64,000 nucleotides of DNA from Gordonia jinghuaiqii (GTDB lineage: Bacteria > Actinomycetota > Actinomycetes > Mycobacteriales > Mycobacteriaceae): positions 1,984,001 to 2,048,000 of the forward strand of contig NZ_CP059491.1 in NCBI RefSeq assembly GCF_014041935.1, in the 5' to 3' direction. Positions 7,790 to 18,414 of this stretch are shown in pieces. Each line of letters opens with the position of its first letter. Positions within the stretch are counted from its first letter, which is position 1. Under the pieces are notes generated by a model. It was not told where the DNA came from and made no database searches. It saw only the letters and a program-made list of their open reading frames with translations. Both the position numbers and the translations under genes were made by a program.

Positions 7790-8152
7790 CTAGTTGATCC
7801 CGCGCGAGAAGGGCTCGCTCACAACCAGATCCAGCGCGCCTTCGACGAAGCGGGTGACCGGGCCGACCGCGGCGTCGAGTGCCTCGTCATAGCCGTCGCG
7901 GGCCTGCCCCCAGAGTCGTGCTGTGGAACCGTCGGGGGTGACACCGATCAACGCGACGAGCTCACCGGTGGTGGGGATGCAGACGGCCCACACGAAGCGC
8001 GTCTCGGCCTCCCAATCGGCGTCGGCCGCAGCAACATACGCGGCCGGGTCGTCGACCCCGAGACGAGACAACGCCGGGACGTCGGTGATCCGCTCGTCCG
8101 CACGAAGCGAACGCAGATACCACGTCCCGGCGTTGATCTCGACTGGTTGCAC
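7790..8152 (-). CDS. Small hypothetical protein, possibly a degenerate GNAT-type domain
   Basis: 120 residues starting at GTG 8152, with AAGGGA just upstream. The opening VEINAGTWYLRSLRADERI and the following DVPALSRLGVDDPAAYVAAADADWEAETRFVWAVC recall the first half of a GNAT acetyltransferase (substrate-binding helices and strands). The acetyl-CoA-binding QxxGxG/A motif is absent and the protein is too short for a full domain. I do not recognise a function. It is flanked downstream by the 68-bp palindrome and upstream by a repeated intergenic element. Confidence 0.6.
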   Translation of the reverse strand: MQPVEINAGTWYLRSLRADERITDVPALSRLGVDDPAAYVAAADADWEAETRFVWAVCIPTTGELVALIGVTPDGSTARLWGQARDGYDEALDAAVGPVTRFVEGALDLVVSEPFSRGIN

Positions 8153-8175
8153 AGGTCCCTTCGATACGCTCGCAG

Positions 8176-8231
8176 GCTCGCTACTCAGGGAGCAGGGGGC
8201 CGGCTAGCTCGCTACTCAGGGAGCAGGGGGC
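8176..8231. repeat. Duplicated 25-bp intergenic (REP-like) repeat
   Basis: Two identical 25-nt units at 8176-8200 and 8207-8231, each running from GCTCGCTACTCAGGG to AGCAGGGGGC and separated by CGGCTA. The preceding TCGATACGCTCGCAG is typical of short intergenic repeats I remember from Gordonia-like genomes. The block lies between accA3 (stop at 8232) and the hypothetical gene, so it may act at mRNA 3' ends. Function is unproven. Confidence 0.6.
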
Positions 8232-10031
8232 TTACTTCAGCTCGAGCAGCACGGTGCCCTGGGTGACCGCGGCGCCGGCCTCGATGGTGAGGCCGGTGAC
8301 CACGCCGTCCTTGTGGGCGGTGACCGGGTTCTCCATCTTCATCGCCTCGAGGACGACCACCAGCTCGCCTGCGGCGACCTCCTGGCCCTCCGCCACGGCG
8401 ACCTTGACGACGGTGCCCTGCATCGGTGCGGCCACGGCGTCACCGGAAACCGCTGAGCCGCCACCCTTCTTGCGCGAGCGTGCCTTCGGCTTCTTGCGCA
8501 CGACACCGTTGGCAGAGCCGCCGCCACCGAGTGCGAGATCGCCGGGCAGCGACACCTCGACGCGGCGCCCGCCGACCTCGACCACGACGTTCTGGCGCGG
8601 TGCGGCGTCGTCCTCTTCGATGGGCTCGCCACCGGTGTACGGCTCGATCGGGTTGTCCCAATCGGTCTCGATCCACTTGGTGTAGATGTCGAACTTCTCA
8701 CCGTCGCCGATGAAGGCCGGGTTGGACACGATGTGGCGGTGGAACGGGATGACCGTGGCCAGACCTTCGACCTGGAACTCGGCCAGCGCGCGACGCGAGC
8801 GTTCGAGGGCCTGCTCGCGGGTCTCGCCGGTGACGATCAGCTTGGCCAGCATCGAGTCGAACTGGCCGCCGATGACGTCTCCTTCGACGACACCGGAGTC
8901 GACACGCACACCGGGGCCGGTCGGCTCCTTGTAGACCGAGATCGGTCCGGGGGCGGGCAGGAAGTTGCGGCCCGCGTCCTCGCCGTTGATGCGGAACTCG
9001 AAGGAGTGTCCGCGCGGGGTCGGGTCCTCGGTGAGCTCGAGCTTCTCGCCGTTGGCGATGCGGAACTGCTGGCGCACGAGGTCGATGCCCGCGGTCTCCT
9101 CGGTGACCGGATGCTCCACCTGCAGACGGGTGTTGACCTCGAGGAAGGAGACGAGGCCGTCGTTGCCGACGAGGAACTCGACGGTCCCGGCGCCGTAGTA
9201 GCCGGCCTCGCGGCAGATCGCCTTGGCCGACTCGTGGATCTTCTTGCGCTGCTTGTCGGTCAGGAACGGCGCGGGGGCCTCTTCGACGAGCTTCTGGAAA
9301 CGACGCTGCAGCGAGCAGTCGCGGGTGCCGGCGACGATGACGTTGCCGTGCTGGTCGGCGATGACCTGGGCCTCGACGTGGCGTGCCTTGTCGAGGTAGC
9401 GCTCCACGAAGCACTCGCCGCGACCGAAGGCGGCGACGGCCTCACGGGTCGCCGACTCGAACAGGTCGGGGATCTCCTCGATGGTGTAGGCGACCTTCAT
9501 GCCGCGCCCACCGCCGCCGAACGCCGCCTTGATGGCGACCGGGACGCCGTACTCCTTCGCGAACTCCACGACCTCGTCGGCGTTCTTGACCGGGTCCTTG
9601 GTGCCGGGGGCCATCGGGGCGTCGGCCTTCAGGGCGATGTGGCGCGCGGTGACCTTGTCGCCGAGATCGCGGATCGACTGCGGTGACGGTCCGATCCAGA
9701 TCAGCCCGGCGTCGATGACGGCCTGGGCGAAGTCGCCGTTCTCCGACAGGAAGCCGTAACCGGGATGGATCGCGTCGGCGCCGGACTTCTTGGCCGCGTC
9801 GAGGATCTTGTCGAACACCAGGTAGGACTCCGCCGAGGTCTGACCACCCAGCGCGAACGCCTCGTCCGCGAGCTTGACGAACAGCGCGTTCGCGTCGGGC
9901 TCGGCATAGACGGCGACGCTCTCGATGCCTGCATCCCGAGCGGCGCGGATCACGCGGACAGCGATCTCGCCGCGGTTGGCGATGAGGACCTTGCTGATTG
10001 CGGACGGAGTGTTCGCAGAGGTACTGGGCAC
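8232..10031 (-). CDS. accA3: Acyl-CoA carboxylase alpha subunit (biotin carboxylase + BCCP)
   Basis: A 599-residue fusion of biotin carboxylase and biotin carboxyl carrier domains, close in length to mycobacterial AccA3. The N-terminal [14 protein letters not shown] and the ATP-grasp glycine loop [13 protein letters not shown] are present, with catalytic [15 protein letters not shown] basic, glycine-rich linker (about residues 510-525) leads to a BCCP domain with biotinylation motif EAMKMEN, Lys565. It carboxylates biotin with bicarbonate and ATP for partner beta subunits such as AccD5 in this window, giving malonyl-/methylmalonyl-CoA for fatty and mycolic acid synthesis. GTG 10031 is preceded by AGGAG. 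The 210-bp gap upstream should contain its promoter, but I could not place a confident -10/-35 pair. Confidence 0.96.
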   Translation of the reverse strand: MPSTSANTPSAISKVLIANRGEIAVRVIRAARDAGIESVAVYAEPDANALFVKLADEAFALGGQTSAESYLVFDKILDAAKKSGADAIHPGYGFLSENGDFAQAVIDAGLIWIGPSPQSIRDLGDKVTARHIALKADAPMAPGTKDPVKNADEVVEFAKEYGVPVAIKAAFGGGGRGMKVAYTIEEIPDLFESATREAVAAFGRGECFVERYLDKARHVEAQVIADQHGNVIVAGTRDCSLQRRFQKLVEEAPAPFLTDKQRKKIHESAKAICREAGYYGAGTVEFLVGNDGLVSFLEVNTRLQVEHPVTEETAGIDLVRQQFRIANGEKLELTEDPTPRGHSFEFRINGEDAGRNFLPAPGPISVYKEPTGPGVRVDSGVVEGDVIGGQFDSMLAKLIVTGETREQALERSRRALAEFQVEGLATVIPFHRHIVSNPAFIGDGEKFDIYTKWIETDWDNPIEPYTGGEPIEEDDAAPRQNVVVEVGGRRVEVSLPGDLALGGGGSANGVVRKKPKARSRKKGGGSAVSGDAVAAPMQGTVVKVAVAEGQEVAAGELVVVLEAMKMENPVTAHKDGVVTGLTIEAGAAVTQGTVLLELK

Positions 10032-10241
10032 TTGTTCTCCTGGGCCTTACTCGTACTCAGGTGTCACGGCGCTGGGAATGGCGCGCGGCACGGTTGTCGG
10101 ACAACGGTCAAGTCTGGGGGTCCACCCTCCTCGACCGGGAAGCGGCCGGTTCGGGCGATGCACGACACCGACAGGTGCCGGCGTCGCGACCTTCCGGGCA
10201 ATACCCTAGCCCACCGAGCAATCGTTCGGTGGCGCCGTGGG

Positions 10242-11819
10242 TCACATCGCCGAAGAGAATGTGCTCGCATCACCGAGCTGCCGGACGAGTTCGGCGAAAC
10301 CGTGCAGGTAGGCGTGCACGGGGCCGACGTCGGGATCGATGTCCCAGCCTGCCTCGGCATGGATTCGGTCCTCACCGAATGTGACGCTTCCCTCATGTTG
10401 ATCACGGGTGGGCGGCCTGTTCGGGACGTCGGTCGCCGAACTGGCGACCCCCAGATCGCGGAGCGGCGACTCGCGGGGGAACCTGGCCGAATACCGCAAC
10501 CCGGAGGGCGTCCGGTTGATCCAGATGTAGACCTCGTGCGGAGAGTAGCTGTGGCTGCGGATCACCTTCGCGCGTCCGGCATCTGCCGCACCGGCGCCCG
10601 GTGCGTACCGCGTGTCGATGAACGAGATGACGAACCGGGGCTCCGCGAGGTGGCCGATCAGTTCGGCCACCCGCAGGAACGGCAACGCCGATCCCTGCCT
10701 GCCACGCTTGAGCATACGCGTCGACCTCGCCACGGCCTGATCGAAGGTCGGGGAGTCGGACATGTCGAGCCAGAACGGCGCGACGCCCACGAACCAGCCG
10801 AGCGAGGTCAACCAGCGGGCATCGTTGCGCGTGTGCCGTGGCAGGACACAGCGGAAGACCTGATCGCCGGTCATCTCGTGGTGGACGACGGCGAAGGCGG
10901 CGAGCACACCCGCTGTCAGCGTGCCGCCGGCCTCGGAACAGACCGCGGTGAACCGATTGGCGGTCTCGTCGTCGGCGATGACACCCCACAGCGACTCCTG
11001 CGGGATCGTCGTCTCCTCCATGTCGGCCCGCTCGGCGTCGGTGCGGGTGTCGGTCACCGGTGCCGAGCCCGGAGCCGTGGGGGAGAGCAGTCGGGGCATG
11101 TCACCGTCGCCCGCCTCCAGGAACTCCGACCACAGGGCCACCGCGGGATGGTCGGCGCCGGTCTGGTCGGCCAGGCGTCGTTCCTCGGCGCTGAAGTCCA
11201 CATAGCTGCCCACCTCCGGCAGGTTGGCGTGGCGGTGCTCGCGCGCGGCGCGGTACATCGACACCAGCTCCTGCTGGGCCATGATCAACGAATAGCCGTC
11301 GACGAGTGAGTGATCGGCGGCGAAGAGCAGGGTGAAGGACCGCTCGCGGCCCACGGTCGCGAACAGGTACGCCGGCCAGTGCAGCGGCGCGGTGGCACGG
11401 TCGAAGGACCCCGCCAGCTGTTCGACGAGAGGCCCGGATTCGGGATACCAGCCGATGCGGCCCATCTTGAGCTTCACGGTGCCGGGTTCGGTGGTGAGTC
11501 GCTGCAGACCGGTGCCCTTGATGACCACATGACTGCGCAGGACCTCGTGCCGGTCGATCCACTGCGTCAGAACCGACCTGATGGCCGGGATCGACAACGG
11601 TTCGTCGAACTCGATGCTCAGACCCAACCAGGCCTCGCGACCGCCCTCACGCTGGGTGCGGACGCGGTAGTCGAAGGCGGCACGCAGGTGCTGTTCGTGA
11701 TTGTGCGAGGTGAGCCGGGAATCGTACTCCCAGGTGCCCAGGCCGCCTGGCACATACGGTGTCCACTCGACGAGACCGCCGGGTGCGATCGGTTCGTCGC
11801 GGATCTGGATGAACTTCAT
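10242..11819 (-). CDS. PapA-like condensation-domain acyltransferase
   Basis: 525 residues of the condensation (chloramphenicol acetyltransferase-like) superfamily. The active-site motif HSLVDG is at 170-175 (HxxxDG, with Asp in place of the usual first His). An N-terminal VEWTPY segment, a PEVGSYVDF motif near 218 and an [11 protein letters not shown] latch-type segment match polyketide-associated PapA proteins, which esterify trehalose or glycolipids with acyl groups. ATG 11819 overlaps the sufE-like stop as ATGA, so it is translationally coupled to a sulfur-transfer gene. This gene is absent from the equivalent M. tuberculosis locus. The acyl donor and acceptor are unknown. Confidence 0.85.
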   Translation of the reverse strand: MKFIQIRDEPIAPGGLVEWTPYVPGGLGTWEYDSRLTSHNHEQHLRAAFDYRVRTQREGGREAWLGLSIEFDEPLSIPAIRSVLTQWIDRHEVLRSHVVIKGTGLQRLTTEPGTVKLKMGRIGWYPESGPLVEQLAGSFDRATAPLHWPAYLFATVGRERSFTLLFAADHSLVDGYSLIMAQQELVSMYRAAREHRHANLPEVGSYVDFSAEERRLADQTGADHPAVALWSEFLEAGDGDMPRLLSPTAPGSAPVTDTRTDAERADMEETTIPQESLWGVIADDETANRFTAVCSEAGGTLTAGVLAAFAVVHHEMTGDQVFRCVLPRHTRNDARWLTSLGWFVGVAPFWLDMSDSPTFDQAVARSTRMLKRGRQGSALPFLRVAELIGHLAEPRFVISFIDTRYAPGAGAADAGRAKVIRSHSYSPHEVYIWINRTPSGLRYSARFPRESPLRDLGVASSATDVPNRPPTRDQHEGSVTFGEDRIHAEAGWDIDPDVGPVHAYLHGFAELVRQLGDASTFSSAM

Positions 11820-12271
11820 GCCCCCGCTGTGTCTGTTCCGGTTCCGGCGTCGGCGGCCTGCGCGCGCACCTGCGCCTTGATCCGGGCGAGCATGCCCGCC
11901 ATGCCCCGCAGCCGTAGCGGGCTGACCGCACCGCCGAGGCCGAGGTCGTAGTAGAAGTCCGACGGCACGTCGAGGATCTCCTGCGCCGACGCGGTGTCGA
12001 GACCCTGATGCAGGATCGCGGCGAACCCGCGCGTGGTGGGTGCTTCCCGGGGTGCGCTGAAATACAGGCGCACCGACGACGCGTCGGTGGCATCGACGGA
12101 CAGGAACACCGGGGACTGGCACTCCGGTACCGGTTCCATCGCGTCCTGCTCGAGATACTCGGGCAGACCGGGCAGTTCACCCGCGAACTCGAGCAGCAGC
12201 GTGATCTTGTCCGAATCGCCGAGTGCGCCGAAATCGTCGACGATCTCGGCCAGGGCCGGTGGCAGAGTCAT
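11816..12271 (-). CDS. SufE-family sulfur acceptor protein
   Basis: 151 residues of the SufE/CsdE family (Rv3284-like). The sulfur-accepting cysteine is C51 in [11 protein letters not shown], and the downstream helices carry [12 protein letters not shown], a typical SufE C-terminal segment. It would take persulfide sulfur from a cysteine desulfurase and hand it to a scaffold or enzyme. ATG 12271 leaves 13 bp after sseA; a longer start at 12319 would overlap sseA by 35 bp and add a Pro-rich tail, so I prefer the shorter form. Adjacent sseA, also a sulfurtransferase, supports a shared sulfur-trafficking role. Confidence 0.88.
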   Translation of the reverse strand: MTLPPALAEIVDDFGALGDSDKITLLLEFAGELPGLPEYLEQDAMEPVPECQSPVFLSVDATDASSVRLYFSAPREAPTTRGFAAILHQGLDTASAQEILDVPSDFYYDLGLGGAVSPLRLRGMAGMLARIKAQVRAQAADAGTGTDTAGA

Positions 12272-12284
12272 CGGCGGCGGGAGC

Positions 12285-13211
<927 letters not shown>

Positions 13212-13344
13212 CTCGTATTTCTCACGCGGACCCATCGCCGGTCCCCGCTGATAAAGGGTAGGGCATCGACGGCGAGACCTCGTGGGTGCCGATCTCCCAC
13301 GGCTTGTGCGCGCGGGTGCGACAGTGATTCAGACGGACGACAAA

Positions 13345-13361
13345 CCCCAGGTGAACTGGGG
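13345..13361. promoter_or_regulatory. Short inverted repeat in the sseA/peptidase intergenic region
   Basis: CCCCAG-GTGAA-CTGGGG, a perfect 6-bp stem with a 5-nt loop, about 22 bp before the divergent peptidase ATG. A TAGGTT hexamer (13371-13376) follows it and would suit a -10 box for a leaderless or nearly leaderless transcript. It could be an operator; nothing identifies the binding protein. Confidence 0.35.
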
Positions 13362-13382
13362 ATTCCCTGCTAGGTTCGCGCA

Positions 13383-14375
13383 ATGATCGATGGACGTGAT
13401 GGCCGCCTCGTGCGCTGGTGGGTCGCGCTGGCGGCCGTGGTGACCCTGGCGGTCACGAGTGGGTGTTCCCTCCTCGGAACCGAGGAGTCGGGATCGGCGG
13501 CATCGCGGTCGACCACCTCGACGACCACATCCCCGGGTTCGACCCCCGGTTCGCCGACCACCTCGACCCCGCCGCCCGACGCCGATGCGGCGCAGTGTCT
13601 ACCCGACTCCTGCCCGAAACTGCCGACGCCGAGCGCGGAACTCATGACCAGCGGGGTGAACTCGTCCAACGTCGACACCGCGGTGCCGGAGTACCTCACC
13701 ACGTTGCTCGACGACCTCGACGGCACCTGGGGCGGATGGTTCGACGATCTCGGCTGGGGTGAGGTGGCGCCGGGGCGTGCGCTCATCGCGTCAGGCACCA
13801 CGTTCACCACCGAATGCATTGTGGGCGAGGGCAACTCGGGTCCCAGTCCCATCCCGTCCGACGAGGCGAACGCCTTCTTCTGCGGCGTGGACACCGAGCC
13901 GGACGGCCAGGGTCGTCCCACCGAGGGCAGCGTGGTCCTGCCGGTCGACACCTTCGCCGCGATCTGGGACGGCAACGTCTTCGGGGTGCCGTCGCCGATC
14001 GTCGGTGACTTCACCGCGGCGATCGTCGTCGCCCACGAATACGGCCACAACGTGGTGTTCCGGATGGCCGAACTGTTCGACATCCCGGACAGTCGCCTGC
14101 CCGCCGGGAAGAACAGCGAGCTCGTCGCGGACTGTCTCGCCGCCAACTGGGGTGCCACGGCCTACCAGCGCGATGCCCTCGGCGCCAAGGAGATCCTGCA
14201 GGTCGCGAGCCTGCTGCCGATCATCGGCGACACCGGCGGAGCCATGGGACACGGCTCGGCGCGGGAACGTGCGACCGCGCTGACGGTCGGACTCACCGGA
14301 CCGCGGTTCAACCGCCAGGGCCAGCCGGTGGACTGCCTCCAGCGGTACTGGCCGGAGTTCTTCGAAGGGGAGTGA
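13383..14375 (+). CDS. Lipoprotein neutral zinc metallopeptidase
   Basis: 330 residues. An N-terminal hydrophobic segment (about 11-27) ends in the lipobox TSGC with lipidated C28, followed by a Ser/Thr/Pro-rich linker to about residue 66. The globular part carries the zincin motif HEYGH at 218-222 and a downstream NSELVADCLAANW segment with the third glutamate ligand, as in the predicted neutral zinc metallopeptidase family (YpfJ-like). Four further cysteines in the exported domain may form disulfides. It should sit on the outer face of the membrane. It is inserted between sseA and maf relative to the M. tuberculosis order and diverges from sseA. Confidence 0.88.
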   Translation: MIDGRDGRLVRWWVALAAVVTLAVTSGCSLLGTEESGSAASRSTTSTTTSPGSTPGSPTTSTPPPDADAAQCLPDSCPKLPTPSAELMTSGVNSSNVDTAVPEYLTTLLDDLDGTWGGWFDDLGWGEVAPGRALIASGTTFTTECIVGEGNSGPSPIPSDEANAFFCGVDTEPDGQGRPTEGSVVLPVDTFAAIWDGNVFGVPSPIVGDFTAAIVVAHEYGHNVVFRMAELFDIPDSRLPAGKNSELVADCLAANWGATAYQRDALGAKEILQVASLLPIIGDTGGAMGHGSARERATALTVGLTGPRFNRQGQPVDCLQRYWPEFFEGE

Positions 14376-14400
14376 CCTCGACGAGCGCCGGAGATCGAGG
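14376..14400. terminator. Possible hairpin after the zinc peptidase gene
   Basis: CCTCGA and TCGAGG form a 6-bp inverted repeat around a 13-nt loop, beginning directly after the peptidase stop and before the convergent maf stop at 14431. There is no U-tract. It could terminate transcription in either direction, but the stem is short and the call is weak. Confidence 0.3.
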
Positions 14401-14430
14401 CCTCACGGCCGGGAACCCGGCGACCGAGGC

Positions 14431-15090
14431 TCAGGCCCAGAAGTCGGTGACCGAGAGTCCCACGTCGTGCAGGAGTGTGCGGACCAGGGGTAGGCCGATG
14501 CCGATGACCGACGAGGGGTCACCTTCGATGCGCTCGACCAGCCATCCGCCGAGACCGTCGAGGGTGAACGCACCCGCCACCTGGAGGGGTTCGCCGCTGG
14601 CGACGTACCGCTCGACCACCGCATCGTCGGCGTCGGCGAAATGGATGGTCGTCGAACTGGTTCCGGTGGCCTCGCCCGCGGGTGCCCCCGGGCCGCCGCC
14701 CAGCCTGATGAGGTGATGCCCGGTCAGCAGGTCGGCGCTGGCACCGCGCATCTCCGACCACTGGGCGAGTGCGCGGTCGGGCGTGTGGGGTTTACCCAGA
14801 AGCCGACCGCCGAGATGGAGCATCGAATCGCACCCGATCACCGCGACGACGCGTCCGCCGGTGGCGAGTTCGGCGATCTCCGGTAACGCGGCGACCGCCT
14901 CGGCCTTGGCACGTGCGAGTGCGGCCACGACGACGTCGGCGGGTGTGGACGGGGGCAGCTGCGCGAGAAGCGCGTCCTCGTCCACGTCCGAGACACGCAC
15001 CACCGGCTCGACGCCGGCGGTGCGCAACACCCGGAGACGGGCAGGAGAGGCAGACCCGAGTACGAAGACCGGGTCGGTCGTTTCCGGCAC
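14431..15090 (-). CDS. Maf-family nucleotide pyrophosphatase
   Basis: 219 residues of the Maf/YhdE family (Rv3282-like), which hydrolyse dTTP/UTP or modified nucleotides to monophosphates as a house-cleaning function. The substrate loop LGSASPARLRVL is at 11-22, the metal-binding IGCDSMLHLGGRLLGKP follows in the middle, and ATTIHF/FTLDGLGGWLVERIEGDPSSVIGIG-type C-terminal motifs are conserved. The GTG at 15090 begins 1 bp after the accE5 stop; longer readings run over accE5. It is the third gene of the accD5-accE5-maf operon. Confidence 0.92.
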   Translation of the reverse strand: MPETTDPVFVLGSASPARLRVLRTAGVEPVVRVSDVDEDALLAQLPPSTPADVVVAALARAKAEAVAALPEIAELATGGRVVAVIGCDSMLHLGGRLLGKPHTPDRALAQWSEMRGASADLLTGHHLIRLGGGPGAPAGEATGTSSTTIHFADADDAVVERYVASGEPLQVAGAFTLDGLGGWLVERIEGDPSSVIGIGLPLVRTLLHDVGLSVTDFWA

Positions 15091-15091
15091 G

Positions 15092-15337
15092 TCAGTGGCG
15101 CAGGTTGGTGAAGCTCGACGGGGCTCCCCACTGCGGGCGGAGCCGATCGACGGGACGACCCCACTCGTTGCGGGTCTGCGGTGTCGGATCGCCGTCACCG
15201 GCACCCGAACCGGCCAGGACGGTCACCAGCACGGCGATGTCCTCATCGGTGGGGTTGCCGTTCACGACCTTGAGGAACGGGCGCTCGCCCGCCTTGTCGG
15301 CAGTCTCGCTCACGGTGTTGTTCTCGCTCTCGGTCAC
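15092..15337 (-). CDS. accE5: Acyl-CoA carboxylase epsilon subunit
   Basis: 81 residues. An acidic, disordered N-terminus precedes the conserved core [27 protein letters not shown] segment and a C-terminal [13 protein letters not shown] motif, both characteristic of AccE. The epsilon subunit stabilises the AccA3-AccD5 complex and stimulates propionyl-CoA carboxylase activity in mycobacteria. The start overlaps the accD5 stop by 4 bp (15334-15337) and the stop is 1 bp from the maf start, so expression is tightly coupled to accD5. Confidence 0.93.
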   Translation of the reverse strand: MTESENNTVSETADKAGERPFLKVVNGNPTDEDIAVLVTVLAGSGAGDGDPTPQTRNEWGRPVDRLRPQWGAPSSFTNLRH

Positions 15338-16962
15338 AGCGGGATGTTCCCGTGCTTCTTCGGCGGCATGTTGACCACCTTGCGCTCGAGGAGCTTCAGC
15401 GCGGTCGCGATCTGGCCGCGGGTGTGACTCGGCGGGATGACCGCGTCGACGTAGCCGCGCGCGGCCGCGACGTACGGGTTGACGAGGGTGTCCTCGTACT
15501 CCGCCTGGAGCTCGAGGCGCAGGGCGTCGACGTCCTCACCCTTGGCCGCGGCGTCCTTGAGCTGGCTGCGGTAGACGAAGCCGACCGCGCCGGAGGCGCC
15601 CATGACGGCGATCTGGGCGGTGGGCCACGCGAGGTTCACGTCGGCACCCATGTGCTTGGAGCCCATGACGTCGTAGGCGCCGCCGTAGGCCTTGCGGGTG
15701 ATGACGGTGATCTTGCCGACCGTGGCCTCGCCGTAGGCGTAGAGCAGCTTGGCGCCGCGACGGATGATGCCCCGGTACTCCTGATCGGTGCCCGGCAGGA
15801 AGCCGGGGACGTCGACGAGGGTCACGATCGGGACGTTGAAGGCGTCGCAGGTGCGGACGAACCGGGCGGCCTTCTCCGAGGCGTCGATGTCGAGGCAGCC
15901 GGCGAACTGGGTCGGCTGGTTGGCGACGATGCCGACGCTGCGACCGTCGACGCGGCCGAAGCCCACGAGGATGTTCGTCGCGTACCCGGCCTGCACCTCG
16001 AGGAACTCGTCGTCGTCGAGAATGCGACGGATGACCTCGTGCATGTCGTAGGGCTGGTTCGGCGAATCCGGGATGAGGGTGTCGAGTTCGAGGTCCTCGT
16101 CGGTGAGGGTGTCCTCGATGGAACCGGCGGCCGGCTGCGCGACCGGCAGACGCGGGGCGTCGGCGCGGTTGTTGCTGGGCAGGTAGCTCAGGAGTTCCTT
16201 GACGTACTCGAGGGCGTCCTCTTCGTCGGAGGCGACGTAGTGGGCGGTACCGGATTTGGACATGTGCGTGTGTGCACCGCCCAGCTCCTCCATCGTGACC
16301 TCCTCACCGGTGACGGTCTTGATGACATCCGGGCCGGTGATGAACATCTGGCTGGTCTGATCGACCATGACCACGAAGTCGGTGAGCGCGGGGGAGTACA
16401 CGTGACCGCCTGCTGCGGCACCCATGATCAGCGAGATCTGCGGGATCACGCCGGAGGCGCGGACGTTGCGGTGGAAGATCTCGCCGTACAGGCCGAGCGA
16501 GACGACGCCTTCCTGGATGCGGGCGCCTGCACCGTCGTTGATGCCGATGAGGGGACGACCGGTCTTGATCGCGAGGTCCATGACCTTGACGATTTTCTCG
16601 CCGTAGACCTCACCGAGGCTGCCGCCGAAGACGGTGGAGTCCTGCGAGAACACGCAGACCTCACGGCCGTCGATGGTGCCGTAGCCGGAGACGACGCCGT
16701 CGCCGAGGGGGCGACGCTCGGCGAGGCCGAAGTTGGTGCTGCGGTGGCGGGCCAGTGCGTCGAGTTCGACGAACGAACCGTCGTCGAGCAGATGCGTGAT
16801 CCGCTCACGGGCGGTCAGCTTGCCCTTGGCGTGGGTCTTCTCGACGGCGGCCTCGCCCACCGGATGCTTCGTCTCCTCGAGACGATTACGCAGATCGGCG
16901 AGCTTTCCCGCCGTGGTGTGGATGTCGGGGGCGTCGGCCTCGTCGCGTGAAGCAGTGGTCAT
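15334..16962 (-). CDS. accD5: Propionyl-CoA carboxylase beta subunit (carboxyltransferase)
   Basis: 542 residues of the biotin-dependent carboxyltransferase family. The N-terminal crotonase-like domain carries GKLTARERI and the oxyanion-hole region [13 protein letters not shown]. The C-terminal domain carries [28 protein letters not shown], the second oxyanion hole and CoA site. [12 protein letters not shown] segment is typical of AccD5. With AccA3 and AccE5 it makes methylmalonyl-CoA, the extender unit for methyl-branched lipids. The operon begins here; ATG 16962 has no obvious Shine-Dalgarno site, so a short leader is possible. Confidence 0.95.
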   Translation of the reverse strand: MTTASRDEADAPDIHTTAGKLADLRNRLEETKHPVGEAAVEKTHAKGKLTARERITHLLDDGSFVELDALARHRSTNFGLAERRPLGDGVVSGYGTIDGREVCVFSQDSTVFGGSLGEVYGEKIVKVMDLAIKTGRPLIGINDGAGARIQEGVVSLGLYGEIFHRNVRASGVIPQISLIMGAAAGGHVYSPALTDFVVMVDQTSQMFITGPDVIKTVTGEEVTMEELGGAHTHMSKSGTAHYVASDEEDALEYVKELLSYLPSNNRADAPRLPVAQPAAGSIEDTLTDEDLELDTLIPDSPNQPYDMHEVIRRILDDDEFLEVQAGYATNILVGFGRVDGRSVGIVANQPTQFAGCLDIDASEKAARFVRTCDAFNVPIVTLVDVPGFLPGTDQEYRGIIRRGAKLLYAYGEATVGKITVITRKAYGGAYDVMGSKHMGADVNLAWPTAQIAVMGASGAVGFVYRSQLKDAAAKGEDVDALRLELQAEYEDTLVNPYVAAARGYVDAVIPPSHTRGQIATALKLLERKVVNMPPKKHGNIPL

Positions 16963-17123
16963 GACTGTCGATGCTAACTACCCGGGTGTGAGCCACGTCA
17001 ACCGGATCAACGTGAGATATGCCTCAGGTTTCCGAGCGATCGGTCGGTGGCGGCGCCGGAGGACGATCGCCAGGGCCCGTCGGCACCTGAATCCACCCCC
17101 TCCGGCGGCGCCTGTCCCGGTCG

Positions 17124-18224
17124 CTACACCGCCGCCAGGGCCCGGACCCGCGGTGCGACGGTCTCCATGAAGTCGGCGACGCCGGTGGTGTAGTCGGGGA
17201 AGGACAACACGCTGCGGTCGACGTCGGCCTCGCGCTCGAGATCGTGCAGGTACGCCGCGACCCGGTCGTAGGAGCCCACGAGATGCGGATGGAACAGGCA
17301 GGAACCGGTGACGACCGCGGCCCGCGTCGGGTGGTCGAACGCGACGTCGAGTGTCTGGTTGCGCTCCTGGGTCTGGATCTTCGCCGACATCCCGGTCGGA
17401 TCGCCGGCCGCGGCACTCCGCAGCCCTTCGGCTGCTTCGACGTCGGTGTCGTTGGCGAACGACTGCACCATCGCGACCGCCTCGGCGTCGGTGGGCGCGG
17501 TGATGATCCCGTAGAGGGCGGCGGTGCCGACGGTCCGGCCCGCCCTCGATGCCACGGTGACCAGGTCGGTGCGGGCCTTCGCGACCTGATCGAAGTCGCC
17601 GAGCACGAAGTTCACATCGGCGCGATTGGCGGCGGCCTCGATGGAACGCGGTGACTGGCCAGGGATGATCACCGTCACCCCGTGGCGAGGCGTCGGTTGC
17701 ACCAGACAGTCGTCGAGCGCGAAGTGTTCGCTGTGATAGGTCAATCGTCCTGTCTCCCACAGGGATCGCAGAATGTGCACGTACTCGTCGACGTAGCCGT
17801 AGCGCTTGCTGGGGTAGTCGTCGCCCGGCCACAGGCCCATCTGCGCGTATTCGCTGCGATTCCAGCCGGCGACGATGTTGATGCCGAATCGGCCGTTGCT
17901 GGCGTCGTCGTAGGTGGCGGCGATCCGAGCGGTCATCGCGGGATGGACCGACGGCGCGCCGACCGAACCCCAGACCTTGATCGTGGAGGTCGCGCCGATC
18001 AGGGGGCCGATGACCGCGAGCGGATCCTGGGCGTAATCCCAGAACCCGGTCCCTTCGGAGCCGTACCCGCGGAACTTCGACATGGACAGGACGAACTCAT
18101 AGCCGGTGCGCTCGGCCTCTGTCGCAATCGTGCGGTTCAACTCGTAGCTCGGCATGTACTGCGGCGAGGCCTTGGACAGGATGTAGCCGTTGTTGACGGT
18201 GGGCAGGAAGACGCCGTATTTCAT
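17124..18224 (-). CDS. RutA-like class C flavin-dependent monooxygenase
   Basis: 366 residues, a luciferase-like TIM barrel. The sequence follows RutA (pyrimidine oxygenase) closely through VFLPTVNNGY, SPQYMPSYELN, GYEFVLSMSKFRGYG, RFGINIVAGWNRSEYAQMG and WPGDDY. RutA opens the uracil ring using FMNH2 and O2 in a two-component system. No flavin reductase or other rut gene is next to it, so the substrate may differ (other N-heterocycles or sulfonates). ATG 18224 has GGAG 8-11 nt upstream; a TTG two codons earlier is less likely. It lies downstream of a GntR-type regulator on the same strand, separated by 190 bp that include AAACGTGTTT (18319-18328) and ACCTG-CT-CAGGT (18352-18363). Confidence 0.85.
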   Translation of the reverse strand: MKYGVFLPTVNNGYILSKASPQYMPSYELNRTIATEAERTGYEFVLSMSKFRGYGSEGTGFWDYAQDPLAVIGPLIGATSTIKVWGSVGAPSVHPAMTARIAATYDDASNGRFGINIVAGWNRSEYAQMGLWPGDDYPSKRYGYVDEYVHILRSLWETGRLTYHSEHFALDDCLVQPTPRHGVTVIIPGQSPRSIEAAANRADVNFVLGDFDQVAKARTDLVTVASRAGRTVGTAALYGIITAPTDAEAVAMVQSFANDTDVEAAEGLRSAAAGDPTGMSAKIQTQERNQTLDVAFDHPTRAAVVTGSCLFHPHLVGSYDRVAAYLHDLEREADVDRSVLSFPDYTTGVADFMETVAPRVRALAAV

Positions 18225-18414
18225 CTGCAACTCCAGGGTGCGGGACGTCGAAGAGATCGCTCGAGCGGTCTGGGAAGACGGTAGGAACGCGGTGTTTCGT
18301 CGGGTGTCTCGACGAGGTAAACGTGTTTTGCGCCGGTCGATACCCTTGTTGACCTGCTCAGGTGTGCAATCCTGTCTCGTGAGGAACGAGGATCTGCCTG
18401 CCGAGCAGGTGCGG

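Noticed and set aside
9765..11309. 514-codon open frame opposite accA3 and the PapA-like gene
   Set aside because: It crosses from one real gene into another, with no ribosome-binding site and no homology I recognise.
15352..16950. 532-codon open frame on the plus strand opposite accD5
   Set aside because: It is a codon-bias shadow: the opposite strand has full AccD5 homology, and the frame reads as low-complexity Asp/Val/Gly/Ala.
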